From NCBI GenBank assembly GCA_032158125.1, contig JASKOT010000047.1:28349-92348 (forward strand): 64,000 nucleotides of DNA. Direction: 5' to 3'. The notes under the pieces were generated by a model, which saw only the letters and a program-made list of their open reading frames with translations, was not told the origin of the DNA and ran no database searches. Positions 12,943 to 25,341 of this stretch are shown one piece after another. Position 1 is the first letter of the stretch. Each line of letters starts with the position of its first letter. Source of the stretch: Papiliotrema nemorosa. Its lineage: Eukaryota; Basidiomycota; Tremellomycetes; Tremellales; Rhynchogastremaceae. The position numbers were made by a program, and so were the translations under genes.

Positions 12943-15900
12943 TTATTCCAGATACAACAAGACACTACCCGGATCTACCGAATCTCCGGGCTTCACCGTG
13001 AACGACACCACCTTCTTACCGACTGTGTCCTCGCCAGCTGTCACCCAGACCTGACAACCAGTTAGCTTGCAAGATGCAGGGCTAAATTGAGGACTCACCG
13101 AGGTCTTCATTGCCTCCAGTTCAACTACCCTCTGGTCATCGTCTTTGATGATGTCTCCGACGTTGACATGGAATTTCCAGACATTTGCGCTGAGAGGAGC
13201 GACAACGGCTGTCCCAGTACTAACCACTGCTTCACCTGGCACCGTCAGCTCAAGCCCAAAGTGGATGATGATACTTACCAGGTGTTTGAGCAGATGCCAG
13301 AGCTTTCTCTTCTTGGGCTTTCGCGTCCAGGTATTTGAGGAACAAGACCTCCTCTCTGCCAGCTGTCAATTTGGGTCTTCAATGCTGGGAAGCTTCACTC
13401 ACTCTTTCGCAACTTCGGCACTCGCAGCTTTCTGTCTAGCTTTGAAAGCGGTGACTTCACCCTGCAGGCCTTCAATCATCTTCAGGTACTCGCTCATCTT
13501 GAAAGTGGACGTTCTGGATTCCGGTACAAATGTTCCAGCCTTGTAGCTTCTTTCCAACTATCATATCAGCTCAAATTGTCAGCGAAGACTCACCTCGACA
13601 AATTCCTGCTCTCCTACTGGGTAAAACTCAATCTGATCAAAGTTACCGACTAAGCACTGATCTTTTGCCCAAGGCTTGAAAGTGGTCAAAGTTCGCCCAA
13701 GAAGCTGATATCCTCCAGGGGACTCGATCGGGTAGATGCTACATTGTTAGGCTGTTGTTCTGAAACGGAAGAGACGACTCACGACCCAATGACTCCAGCC
13801 AGACCGATAGCTCCCTCTGGCGTCTTGATACGCGATGGATTGTACTTTTGTGCCAGCACTCGGTGTCTTGGGTCCAGTGGCTGCGTGTCAGACTCAACCT
13901 CTTGAGACCTCGACTCACGATGATGAAGGGCAACATGACGAAGAATCCTCTTGCGAGCACCAGCCAAGGGGTCTTGAACAGTGCATCCGTCACTGCATTC
14001 TCGCCTAGACCATTGTTTCGAGCAATGTAATCGCAATTGCTGGGCAGGTACACCGCTTCTTTACGGGCCGTCTTCATGTAGTACTCGATAGCTTCCCTCG
14101 TCCAAGGGTCGTCAGGTACCGCGGGGAGACGATGGATCGTGACTGGCATTTCGACCTCTTCGACTGGTCCTAGGGCATCCGCCGTATCCAGCATGATCTT
14201 TGCCAGTGCATCCAAAGATATTCTGGTAGGATCGAAATGGACCAGTGACGACCGTATGCAGGTGTTGAAGTAGATCACACCGTCGATATTCTTCCTTCGC
14301 ATCTCTCGCTCCCAAAGCTCGACCTTGACACGAGATGATATGTCCAAGCACATCTCTCCCACTTCGAAAATGATAAACTCGTCACCTGCCTGCCTGATAG
14401 TCACATCGTCTCTGACAAGCATGCTGGATTCGTATTGCTCGACTGGTTGAATCGAGGTTTCGACCGTGCTAGCGGGCGACCACCTTGTCGAAGCCGAACC
14501 CTCGAGTACGCCTCGTAGCCAATCATCGTATCGTCCATTCAGGCTCTTGGCACTGGCAGAGTCGATCAAGACAAACTGTATCTGATCTCCAGGTCGCATT
14601 TGGCCAAGCTTCCAAAGACTTGCTCGTGCGACGGCCTACTAATCAGCCGGGACCCATCGCTGAACTCACCAAGATGCAAGCAAATCCGCCCATGTCTGGT
14701 CCATCGACTCCGAAGAGCACCGGGGTGTCTCCGTTAATGTTCAAGGCTCCAACGGCGTATCCTGTATCGGGTCAGCGGTGTTCTGCGGAGGCAAGTAGCC
14801 AGCGTACCATCTTCAATGACGTTACTAGGGTGACTTCCGCCTTCACCACCATCCGCTCGGGCCCACTTGATTCGCGGTCCATCGATCCGCAGTCCGCTCC
14901 GGTTCGAAGCGGGAGTCACGGTCCACTTGGCGTCCAAGATTGACCGCATACTTTCGGAGGTGAGGAATTCTTGACCCCATTGCGAGCTGACCAGAACTTC
15001 AACCTGCCACGCCGAGCTCAGTTGAGGCCAAAGAGCCTCTGGCACACTTCGAGTAGTGTAATCTGCACCGGATTGGGGAGAAATGTCCAGGAGATCACCA
15101 GCAAGAAGTGTTCGGCCCTGATATCCTCCTAGGGAAGCCCCTGCAAAAGTGGATTTTGAGCCCATGTATTCTGCGACATTGGGGAATCCTCCTCGAATGG
15201 CTAGGTACGACCTCAGACCAGGTCCAGACTGAATGTCAGTCTCGTCAATGAGCTCGGCATTGCACTCACGGCGGTGCCGATGTTCAGAACTGAGCCCCGC
15301 TTGATCTGAATCGATGTCCACATGGCTACTGGCTGTTTGTCAATGGTAACAGGCATCTTGGCACCAGTCACCGCAATGGTCGCGTCGGCATGGAAGAGTA
15401 TCTTGGCTCCGATCATGGTCATTTCCAAACCCTCAAGGTTGGGATCGTTTCCGACAAGAACATTAGCAGCCTTGAAACTCGGCATGTCGGCAGCTCCACC
15501 ACGGGGTATACCAGCACCGACATATCGACCAGGTAGATCCTGTACGGAGGTGGAAAGTCCCGGTGAGATGATTTCGATGGCTGGTGGGGAGTAAGAGAAA
15601 GAGTCGAGGAAAGATGTGTGTATTGAGCCATTTCGGAAAGCTGTGGTTTAGAGCCGAGCTTGCTGTATGTATCCCACCACTCACCTTCAGTCCGCATGAT
15701 GGCCATACAGTAGTCCCTATTATTTGGGGGCCCAGATATCTTGGACTTGGACAACACTTCGATTGACTTGGCGATAGCTTCCTCTCGAGTGTTTCCGTGT
15801 ACCACGACTTTGGCAATCATGGGATCGTAGTGAGGGCTCACCAAGGTTCCCGTCTGATGAGTCAGTCTCCATTCTGATAATGATTACTCCTGTACTCACC

Positions 15901-17276
15901 TTGACCCATGTATCTATTCTACCCCGTTCACCGATATCTGCCCATTCCACATGATGCAGTCTTCCGGGTGAAGGCCTAAAGTCCGCTTTGGGGTTCTCAC
16001 AATAGATACGACATTCAATCGAGTGTCCATCCGCCATTTCGTGTCGCGATTGGACCAGCTCGCTCTCGCTCAATGCCTGATCATGCGACATCCCTTGTCG
16101 GATCATCAATTCGACCAAGTCGAGTCCTGGTCGCACGACTTCGGTGATGGCATGTTCCACCCTGAGTGTTAGCGCACGCCATCCATTCAGACTGCTGACC
16201 TACTGGATACGGGCGTTGAGCTCGAGGAAGAAGAAGTCGCAATCGGGCGATTCACCGTCGACGATGAACTCGACGGTACCAGCCGAACGGTACTTGATCA
16301 CTTGACCAAGAGATATAGCGGCTCTGTACATTCGTTCTCGCGCAGCTGTGTGGTCAGGCTGGATTACCCTCGACGACATGATGCTCACCTTGACCTCTCG
16401 GAGTCTGAAATAGCGGACAAGGAGCCTCTTCAATGACCTTTTGGTGTCTCCTCTGAACCGAACATTCTCTTTCGCCAAAGTGAATCACATGTCCTTGCCC
16501 ATTTCCGAAGATCTGGACTTCCACATGCTTGGCTTTCCGTATGTATTTCTCGATGAACACTGCTGGCTCCTTGAACAATGCCTGGGAGTCAGCTCGAAGC
16601 CATCAAGACGCATGGAGGACTCACTGCTCCCTTTGCTCTTGTTGCTTCAAACTTGTCTCGAACATCCTGCTCATCTCAAGGGTGAGCTGATGTACGCCGA
16701 AGGGGTAACAGCACTTACTTGAGCAAACCTCCATACCCATCCCACCTCCACCTCCACTCGCCTTGATCAGCACTGGATACCCTATCCTCCCTGCAACTCG
16801 TACGGCTTCCTCGAGCTCTTCAACCACACCGTCACTACCGGGAACTACAGGGACTCCCGCTTTGATAGCTACCGCCCTGGCTTCGTGTTTCAGACCCATA
16901 GAGGTCATTTGAAATGGTGTCGGCCCCAAGAAGACGATTCCAGCGTCTTGAACAGCCTTGGCGAATGCCTAATATGAGCCAGATTCTAGGAGCAAGCTGT
17001 ACTCACCGCGTTCTCAGACAGGAACCCGTAACCGGGGGCGATCATTGTCGACTTGCTTTTGACAGCTATGTCGACGATCGCCTCGATATTCAAATATGCC
17101 CTAGGATCCAGTCCATCCCCTATGGGATACGCCTCGTCGGCTTGAGTGACATGTGGAGTGTCTGCATCAACAGCAGTGTAGATTGCGACCGTCGGAACGT
17201 CAAGTTCCCGAGCAGTCCTGATGATCCGCAGAGCGATCTCACCACGATTCGCGATGAGAATCTTTGGAGACGACAT
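12943..17276 (-). CDS. biotin-dependent carboxylase, LamA / urea-carboxylase-like fusion
   Basis: Large multidomain enzyme, about 1,200 residues with many introns. Domain order from the ATG at 17276: biotin carboxylase ('[20 protein letters not shown]', '[10 protein letters not shown]' ATP-grasp loop, '[13 protein letters not shown]', '[11 protein letters not shown]'), down to about 15.7 kb; a KipA/PxpC-type carboxyltransferase domain ('[10 protein letters not shown]', 'GIPRGGAAD', 'LAIRGGFPN') at about 15.56-14.6 kb; a KipI/PxpB-type domain ('[11 protein letters not shown]', 'TPWLVLARG', '[15 protein letters not shown]') at about 14.4-13.6 kb; and a C-terminal biotinyl domain with ELEAMKT (biotinyl Lys, about 13.13 kb). 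This is the order of urea carboxylase, but the allophanate hydrolase of fungal urea amidolyase is absent. LamB sits two genes away, so a lactam or 5-oxoproline (PxpABC-like) role is more likely than urea use. The Aspergillus lam locus pairs related genes for 2-pyrrolidinone use. Confidence 0.85.
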
Positions 17277-17679
17277 ATCGGTGTGAGATGGGGTGTCGAG
17301 GTACTGACACGACGGTGTTATGAGCTACTATGCGTCCAGTGGGGTCATCGACCCTCGATCATGTATGAGTCCTGTCCACCAGTTGTCGCTTAACCGAGCG
17401 GGGGGTTCATTAGGTGTTTTCCGACGAGAAAGCAGTTATCTCGCACCCCGGAAAATGCGCGGAGTGAAAGATTCGACGAGGTGACAGCAATGTGAGATCC
17501 CATTCGATCCACACCGGACCTCGGTTGCGCATTGAATAGACTGTGGAGGTCATTGGCCGGATAGCACGACTCCGTGTGGTCACCGATAGAGAGCTCGAGT
17601 TGACCAAGCTCAAGAACACCCGGCTGCCCGAACTTGACTCAGTATCGCACACACACTTCAACAGCTGTCTTTTGGAGCA
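17277..17679. other. bidirectional promoter, LamA-like / deacetylase
   Basis: The 403 bases between divergent start codons have no coding potential that I can support. Sharing this region would co-regulate the carboxylase and the deacetylase-fold gene. Confidence 0.45.
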
Positions 17680-18903
17680 ATGTCTGACAAACGCATTCTC
17701 TGCTCGTGGGTAGTCGCCCCCCGCATGCTACTGAGATGCTCATATGCAGATTTGGAGTTGATGTCGACGCCGTGTCCGGATGGTGAGTGATCGAGCTAAG
17801 CGGTCTCGCTCCAGCTGACGTTTTAGGCTTGGCTCATACAAAGGAGAAGACAGCCCGGGAGACATCTCACGGGTGAGTGATCATGCCTAGGCGCTAAAGG
17901 CGTAGTCACATCACCACATGATAAAGGACTGACAGCACAGGGTATGTTCGCAGGAGAGGTCGGCTCTCCACGGCTGCTCAAGTTGTTCACAAAATTGGGA
18001 ATCAAGACGACATGGTTCATTCCCGGACACAGCTTGGACACCTTTCCCGATGAGATGGCTGCAGTGCGTGATGCAGGACACGAGATGTGAGTGACCCGTC
18101 CTGAAAGCCCCAAAGGACAGGACTAATCACAAGTGGACTGCATGGTTACTCCCACGAGAATCCAACAGCGATGAACGTAGAGCAGCAGAGGGATATCTTG
18201 GAGCACACATTCAAGCAACTCACAGAGTTCTGCGGTAAACCTCCCATAGGGAGCGTAGCACCGTGGTGGGAGGTGAGCAAGGAGACGACCGAGATGCTTC
18301 TGGAGAAGGGTATTCTGTATGGTCAGTGATGAGCATCGGACGTCCCTGATGCCAGACCACTCGTTCCATCATCGAGACAGCGAGCCATACTGGTTGCGGA
18401 CTGGCGACTCGTGGAAGAAGATTGACTATTCTCAGAAGGCACACACCTGGATGGAGCCTTTGAAGCGTGGCGAGACTACGGGCATGGTGGAAATCCCAGC
18501 AAACTGGGATGTGAGTCACCATTTAGAGCAAAGCTAATGCAAGCTCGACGACCTGCCCCCTCTGATGTTCATCAAGGATTCGCCCAATTCACACGGTTTC
18601 GTAGACGCACATGTCATCGAGCAGAAGTGGAAAGATCATTTCACTTATCTCTACGAGAACGAGGAGGGCGGCTTTGTCATGCCAATCACCATCCACCCCG
18701 ACGTCTCTGGGCGGCCTCGTGAGTGCTGCATCGCCTATCTAACAAGACTCTGACGCTCAGATGTCCTGATGATGCTGGAGCGATTTGTCAAATGGGTCAA
18801 TACGCACAAGGGTGTGGAGTGGGTCACCATGGCGGAGATTGCAGACGACTTCCGGAAAAAGTCAAGCCCTCCCGCTGGCGCCAAGATGCCAAAGGGAGTC
18901 TAA
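17680..18903 (+). CDS. polysaccharide-deacetylase-fold hydrolase (PgdA/PuuE-like, NodB domain)
   Basis: Carbohydrate-esterase-4 / NodB-fold protein of the single-domain cytoplasmic type related to Helicobacter PgdA and to PuuE allantoinase. Exon 1 is nine codons (MSDKRILCS). After an intron ending at about 17751 comes '[20 protein letters not shown]', containing the metal-binding D-x-D. Then follow '[14 protein letters not shown]', '[14 protein letters not shown]', 'HGYSHENP' (H-x3-H metal-binding motif), '[20 protein letters not shown]', '[13 protein letters not shown]' (catalytic His strand) and '[15 protein letters not shown]'. Length is about 300 residues. There is no signal peptide, so it is unlikely to act on the cell wall. 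It is divergent from the LamA-like gene and convergent with LamB, which suggests it opens a cyclic amide or removes an acyl group in the same pathway. That role is inference. Confidence 0.8.
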
Positions 18904-19031
18904 GGAGAATCGTATTGAACCGTTTGGGTACGAGCGATGTCATGTTGTGAATCATGCCTAGTCGCCAGCGAACATGGATTCGGTTTGATAGCCAGTGAAT
19001 ACCCCGAGAATGCATGAGAATCGAACAATGA

Positions 19032-19947
19032 CTATGAGTACAACTTGGCATTTGCTTCGTCAATGGCTTTCCTAGCCGCAGTGACGTTCTCCACACACCC
19101 CTTGAAATCCGAATGCAGACACAAAGTAAAGGGCGCACCTCCGACACCAACGTCCACCTGAGTGTAGTCAACCGCCGGTATCCTCCCTTCCAACGACAAT
19201 GCCTTGGTCGCGGAGTAAATCTCATCAGGTCCCATTTTTCTACTTCCCGGCACGCCCAAAAGGACCGCTCGGGCATCGTAGTTGACATCGACAAAGGCTT
19301 CCGGGACGAAAGGGATGTTGTACTTCTTCGCCATGGTCTCGTGCAGTGTGTTTGGCATGCCGTATACTGGAACGTTGAACTTGCTGATGGCTCGGAAAGA
19401 AGCATCGCTCAGTGCTTCGTCCTTCTGCATGGCAATGTACTGCAAGTAAGCTTTCTACACGGCGTGCTTCATATCCCTCTGGCTCACCCACATGCCATGC
19501 GGCTTGATGTGATTCAAAGGAACGCCCGCCTCGTCGAGGAATGCTTTGAGCGCTCCAATTTGGAAGATCCTGCCATTAGTACGATCGATTGATGGGATCG
19601 TTACATTTCCGAGTACGCTTGATCAGACGACATGGCGATCATCCGTCTCCCGAACCCCGCCTTATCCGGAAAGCCAGGATCTATACATGAGCTCGACGTG
19701 AACACTTGAACTCACGAGCTCCGACTTTGATCCCGTACTGCTTTGCCAATGCGACGGTCTTCCGCATCGTCACTGGGTCTCCTGCATGCCCACCGCAAGC
19801 AACATTGGCAGCGTCGATCAAGGGCATAAGCTCTTCGTCTGGTCCTCCGACCCAAGACCCAAATGCCTCTCCACAATCCACATTGATTTCGATCTTCTTC
19901 AAGACGTTTTTGCTCGAGCTAGAGTGGATTCCGTTCAAGCTGACCAT
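19032..19947 (-). CDS. lamB: LamB/YcsF family protein (5-oxoprolinase subunit A-like)
   Basis: Homologue of the PxpA subunit of bacterial 5-oxoprolinase and of fungal LamB (lactam utilisation). The ATG at 19947 precedes 'KIEINVDCGEAFGSW', the family hallmark (NxDxGE), followed by 'ANVACGGHAGDP' and 'VALAKQYGIKVGA'. Introns interrupt after this and again at about 19600 and 19443. The rest reads 'PDKAGFGRR', 'ALKAFLDEAGVPLNHIKPHG', 'FVPEAFVDVNYDA' (family norm F.EaFaDR.Y) and a His/Asp C-terminal part, ending at 19032. The expected Arg in the 'ADR' motif is replaced by Asn (VDVNYD), which may mark a fungal subfamily. In bacteria PxpA works with PxpB and PxpC; here the matching B/C-like domains are in the LamA fusion nearby. 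It is convergent with the deacetylase gene (128-base gap). Confidence 0.85.
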
Positions 19948-20421
19948 TCTGCAATAGATCGGAGGAAGAAATGTTTGTGATGCGAGACGATTGAGACGGT
20001 ACATTGATTTTTTCTCGAGCATGTACAACGCGATGACTGTCAGTCTTGCATCGGTCGGCGGTCTCCATGCTATCCGTCGCAAGCGAACCATGGTATCGTT
20101 CTTTCCACGGATAATGGACGCTTCAGAACGCCACGGTTCTGATAGGGTGTCCCGACCTAAAGTAGTAATCCTGGGCGAGCCAAGTGAGGGCGTCCAACCC
20201 GATGACACTTTTTCCGCACTTTGACCCTAATCCTGTCGTCTGAGTGGTCAGCAGCGATCTGGGCAACAATCAAGCGAGCTTATGAATTGTCCCTGGAAAA
20301 TGAACGGATTGCAGACCACCTTATCGTACACCTTCCATGACAGGATCGTATAATACGAGTCAGACTCGCTAGCGTCTTGCAATTAACCCTCAAACGAAGG
20401 TCGCTGATCTCTGCAACAATC
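19948..20421. other. bidirectional promoter, lamB / AAAP transporter
   Basis: 474 bases lie between divergent start codons. Open frames through it do not resemble proteins. It is the second divergent promoter in the lam-like block. Confidence 0.45.
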
Positions 20422-22038
20422 ATGTCTACTCAGTCCGACAAAGACTATGCCTACCCCTCGGACCCTGTCGCCGTCGAGGAGGCAGCTCCCAAGGGCGCCA
20501 ACTATGATGCGGTCTTTGGAGAATACCATGAAGGGCAAGTCAACTACAAATCGGTGGGATGGTAAGTCACTCGCTGTCGCTCGAGTCGCGTGATATTAAT
20601 CGGTCAATAGGGTGCAAGCAACGATCATCATGTTAAAGACGATCATCGCTTTGGGTGTTTTGGCAATGCCTACCGTTTTATCGGCAACTGGTGGTCTCCC
20701 TGGTTCTCTCAGTAGGTCAGCTAATTCGGACTGGTTGATTGATCGTCAGTCATCCTTGTGATTGGTCTTCTCACCACATGGTCAGGACACGTCGTCGGTA
20801 CATTCAAGAAAAACCATCCGGAAGTTTACGCTATGGACGGTGTTGGATACGTTCTTGCCGGTAAATGGGGTCGAGAGCTATTCTCCATCGCATACCCCTT
20901 GTTCATGATCTTCTTGTCTGGTTCTGGCTTCGTCGCCATCTCGATCGCTTTCAACGCCATCACCGTTCACGGCACATGCACCGTCGTTTGGGTTGTCATT
21001 GTGAGTTCCGCGACCCTTTGCACGGCTGACATCAGGCTATGGTCGGTACTTTCGTCCTTGCTTCGATCCAAACCTTGCACAAGGTATCCATCCTCGGATG
21101 GATCGGTTTCGTCTCGGTCATGGCTGCCATCTTCACCATCACCATTGCCGTCGGTATCCAAGATCGACCATCCGCGGCACCTCAGACTGGACCTTGGGAG
21201 AAGAATATCTCGGTCGTCAACCATGAAGGTACCTTCCTCGGCGGAATGGCAGCGGTCTCGACCGTCGTCTTCTCTTACAGTGGAACACCCGCCTTCTTCA
21301 ATGTCATTGGAGAAATGCGACAGCCCAAGCTTTACGATCGGGCATTGTACATTTGTCAGACTATCGTCACTATGACATACCTCACTATCGGTATCGTCGT
21401 CTACTACTACTGCGGTCAATACCTCGCCAACCCTGCTCTCGGATCTGCCGGTGTGATCATCAAGAAGGTGGCCTATGGCATCGCCCTCCCCGGTCTATTC
21501 GTTTCGGTCACCATCTACACCCACGTCGGTGCCAAGATGATCTTCGTCCGTCTCTTGCGGTGAGTACCTTGGATAGCTCAAAGCACGACATCGCTGATGG
21601 TTCAGTGGTTCTGACCACCTCACCTCTCACTCGTTTGTCCACTGGGCAGTCTGGTTGGGCGTCGTGGCGGGCTGCGTTTTCATCTCCTTCATCCTGGCCG
21701 AGGGTGAGCTCGTCTCAGCAGTTCTGTAAGCTCGCGCTGACTTTCCAGCCATTCCCTTCTTTGGAGACCTCACCAGTCTTATCGGTGCATTGCTAGGAGC
21801 CTTTATGTGTTTGACTTCCAACGGCTGGATGTGGTTGCACGACAACCTGAAATACCGAAAGACCAACAAGTCGCTCTACTACCGATCTCTCATTGTGCTC
21901 AATGTCTTCCTGATTATCGCCGGTCTCTTCATCATGGTGACTGGTACATGGGCAGCTGCAGTCAGCATCAAGCGATCTTACTCCACTGGAGCCATCTCGA
22001 GCCCATTCTCATGTGCCGACAATTCTGGTTCGGTCTAG
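20422..22038 (+). CDS. amino acid/auxin permease family (AAAP) transporter, MTR-like
   Basis: Predicted 11-TM plasma-membrane proton symporter of the Aa_trans family, close in style to the Neurospora MTR neutral amino acid permease. It has a polar N-terminus of about 47 residues. After the first intron comes 'ATIIMLKTIIALGVLAMPTV' (TM1 signature), then 'MDGVGYVLAGKWGRELFSIAYP', 'SILGWIGFVSVMAAIF', 'FSYSGTPAFFNVIGEMRQP' (conserved substrate-site stretch), 'TYLTIGIVVYYYCGQYL' and 'VTIYTHVGAKMIFVRLLR'. The gene has about six exons. It ends in a short tail at 22038. Its position, divergent from lamB and just upstream of a Zn2Cys6 regulator, makes it the likely uptake system for the lactam/5-oxoproline-like substrate of this block. 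Substrate identity is inferred from context only. Confidence 0.87.
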
Positions 22039-22308
22039 AGCGTTACGGTGGTGTTTGTCTGGGGGTGTTGATGGTTCGGGAGAATTATACATACTCGTAA
22101 TTTGTAGAATGCAGAGCAAGCATGCAAATGGGATACTGTGATCATTCTCTGAGATGCAAGGGCCTCATAAGCAAAGCAATGGGAGCTGTCGTGTATGATG
22201 GGCCCGTTTGCCAGATCTCTCTGATCATTCCGATTTTGCAATTTGTTAATCAGTTCATCTGTATCATTCATTCTGTATTGATCAGCCAATCCGACCTCGT
22301 ACGCCTAG

Positions 22309-24891
22309 ATGGACAAAGCTGGCAGTGGGAGTAGTGCTTTCGAGCAGCCTCAGAAGAAGCGAAGGACGAATGTGAACAAAGCATGCGAGAATTGTCGTAG
22401 AAGGTGAGTGGGTTTTCCGACCATTCCCGGGAGCGTGGTTGATCGGATTAGACGGGTCAAATGTGATGGTGTCCGTCCTTCTTGCGGAACCTGTGGAGTT
22501 TACAAGGTAATTCCTGTCGACAAAACTCGTCTGTATATCTGACAACTTTGCAGGATGAGTGTCAATGGGAAGCGAGGGAGGATTATCGCAAACCGTTATC
22601 TCGGAAAGAGGTTCAGTCGCTGGTCAAGCGGATGCAGGAATTGGAGAAACGACTGCGCGATCTCGGCGAGGACCCGGGAGAACCCACTCAGGATCCTTAT
22701 GCTCAGCATGCCTCCATGGTGAAGAAAGCGCAATCGGAAGACACCTCTCCTGCTTTGGCTGCAAGGGACGAGCTGGGCATCGATCACCTGGTGAAACCTC
22801 CCTTTCCTCCTCTTCTGTGCGTGTGCTGAACGACGGGTTGAACGTGATGATGGGGATATACATCTTCATGGGCCGACATCTGCTTTTCGTCATTGGGTCA
22901 AACACCCAGAACTAGCCTCACGGGCGCGAGAGACGTTTCCACAGTCGTTCGACCAAGAACTGCTTCCGATCGGCTACAATCGATACCTTCCACCCAATAC
23001 TTCCCTCTCCCAAGCTGAACATGACAAGTGTATTGATCGCTTCTTCAGCTATTACGCGTGCTGGGGTGAGCAACGAGCACACGTCAATGTGCTGATGACC
23101 AGGTCTTCGAAGCAACGTGATGCATTTCAAACAACACATGGATTTTGCCGTTCACCCACCCTACTTTAGGATGCCTCATTACTCCCCTTTCCTCCATAAT
23201 GCTATCCTCGCAATAGCTCTCGGCTTTAGTGACGATCCGTACCTGTGCGACCTATCTGTTCGACGGTTGTACTCGGAGCAGGCCAAGAAATTCATCGATG
23301 AGGAGGGATTGCGACCGAGCATCGCGACGGTTCAAGCCTTTGCGCATGTCGCCAGTTATCACAGTCTAGCAGCGGAACATAACCTGGGCTGGCTGTATAT
23401 GGGCATGGGTATACGTTGTGCAGTCGCGCGTGAGTCCAGAGTCTACACTGATTATACCTAACGGACTAGTGGGACTCAATACCGATGATAGCCATTTGCT
23501 TGCCAAAGGGCATGTGACGGGACAACAAGCCAAAGATGTGAGCGTGCCCCGTTCGCGATGGTCATCCCTATGTTGACGAATAGCGGAACAACACTTTCTG
23601 GACGATATACGTTCAAGAAGGTATCTGGTCGCCATATATAGGCCGATCGAGCAGTCTTCCCGCCTTCACCGCACATCCTCCTGCGATCGACGAGGCGCTG
23701 GACCGGTTCCCATGGGAACCTCTCACTTTATCCTCTCACCGCCTGGCTCGGCAGCCCTCCATGCTCAGCACAACGTTCGTTCACACCGTCAATTTGATGG
23801 TCCTGGGCGAGCGGATCATGCATAATCTGTGCGTGCAAGCCTGATGTGACGCTGATTAGACAGATACGATATACGCGTCGACCTGACAGCTTCGCAACGG
23901 GCTATCGTGGTTCATGAGATGAGGTAAATTTTCAATGTCTATGTTTCACTCATGTGTAGTACTGCTCTCGCGGATTGGGTGAAGGATCTGCCGAGCAGCC
24001 TTCAGATCGACCTCGCTTCTCCTGGCAATGCTATGCCCCACATCCTCATGATGCACCTATCGCACGCTTGGCTGGTGATACTTCTTCATCGACCATATTA
24101 CCGGCCTCTCGCCAGACTGCCTGGTAGGGAGGCTCAAGAGGAGCACTTGTTACAGTCTGGTGGAGCTTGGGCCGTCAATGTGAGTTTTCTGCTCACGAAT
24201 GGTACTCATCCTCAGTTCTGCGATCGAGCTGCGGTTCATGTTATCGATCTTCTTCAGCTATGGGACAAGGCCCACGACCTCCGATTCTGTCCACCTACAG
24301 CCATACAGATCTGCTTTGTCTCTGGTACTACGCACCTCTTATCACTAGCAAGCACCCGGTCCAACTCTCATCGACAGGCGGAATCATTCGGCAGAGTGCA
24401 AGAGTGTGGCCGTCTTCTCGGTCGTATAGCGAGATCCTGGCCTTCTGCTACGCAGACCAAGATCTTACTAGAGAGTCTGAGGGATGAGTACGGGTTCTCC
24501 ATTGGACCACCCAACGAGAACAAGGCGTCCGAGCTGAGCAACTTGACCGTCCCACCGGTCGCCAGTCCTCGGTACGGGCTCATTTGGCTGCAATCGCTGA
24601 TGATACAGATCCATCCATCCCGCCATCTCTCACGACCGTATCGGTGCGGGCGGCCCTACTTTGGCGCCGGAGACAGGCGGACAATCCCTACATACCACCC
24701 CAAGCAGCCAGAATCCTCCAATGCCCCAATTCCCCGCAGATTGGAATTCAATCAATTACGACAACGCCTCAAACGGTATGACAGATCCCTTCTTCGATCC
24801 AGACATGGAGGCACTGCTTGATACTATCCTTCGACCTCATCTCGGCACTACACTGGAGGGTTTCGACCATGATCAGCCCTCATATTGGTGA
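22309..24891 (+). CDS. Zn2Cys6 transcription factor, candidate regulator of the lam-like block
   Basis: Fungal regulator with a basic N-terminus (QPQKKRRTNVNKACENCRRR). It has a perfect C-x2-C-x6-C-x6-C-x2-C-x6-C zinc cluster spread over three exons, ending 'CGVYKDECQWE'. A coiled-coil-like linker follows ('LVKRMQELEKRLRDLG'). The fungal-specific transcription factor domain includes 'HLHGPTSAFRHW', 'RFFSYYACW', 'FAVHPPYFRMPHYSPFLHNAILAIAL', a long middle region ('HILMMHLSHAWLVILLHRPYY') and an acidic/aromatic C-terminus, ending at 24891. At least seven short introns are present. The gene follows the AAAP transporter in the same direction, 270 bases downstream. In Aspergillus the unlinked AmdR regulator drives lam genes by omega-amino acids; this gene could play a similar local role, which is inference. 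Confidence 0.85.
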
Positions 24892-25341
24892 CGCAAATCT
24901 CTGCAGGATCGGCGGCAGTGCTTCAAGACATAGCATACTATGCGGAAGCACGAATGATGGACGGGTGCAAACGTAGCTCAAGCCGACAGGGCGTGCATGG
25001 CCAAGACAATACTCTCTTTGCCAGGGTCAGGCAACAGGTGTGCTGGTGCAATGACCTTTCACAAGCAGAATTCACCTCGTCCTCTTACTTAAAACAAACA
25101 TATAGTCACATGCAGCGAGAAGTGCGTCACTCACATCAGCGATAGCAATCTCCCGTCCTTCTGATCGCAGTACCGCGACTCATGAGCGCCTTCCAGCGAA
25201 TAATGACGGGGACCCTCTGTTCTGGCTCGTTTGGGTTTTGAGGGGCCTCAGGTCAGCATCGTAACGGCCGGTAGGTTTTGCGCAGGCATAGTCACGCACA
25301 ACGGTTCCCATTCAATCTCACTTTATCAGAGCGCATCTCTC
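24892..25341. other. intergenic region upstream of CAP10-family gene
   Basis: 450 bases between two plus-strand genes. No additional gene was recognised; it is expected to hold the regulator's 3' UTR and the CAP10-family promoter. Confidence 0.45.

Noticed and set aside
12943..17276. Urea amidolyase (DUR1,2) annotation
   Set aside because: The domain order matches urea carboxylase, but no allophanate hydrolase (amidase signature) domain is present and LamB is adjacent, so a lactam/5-oxoproline-type role is preferred.
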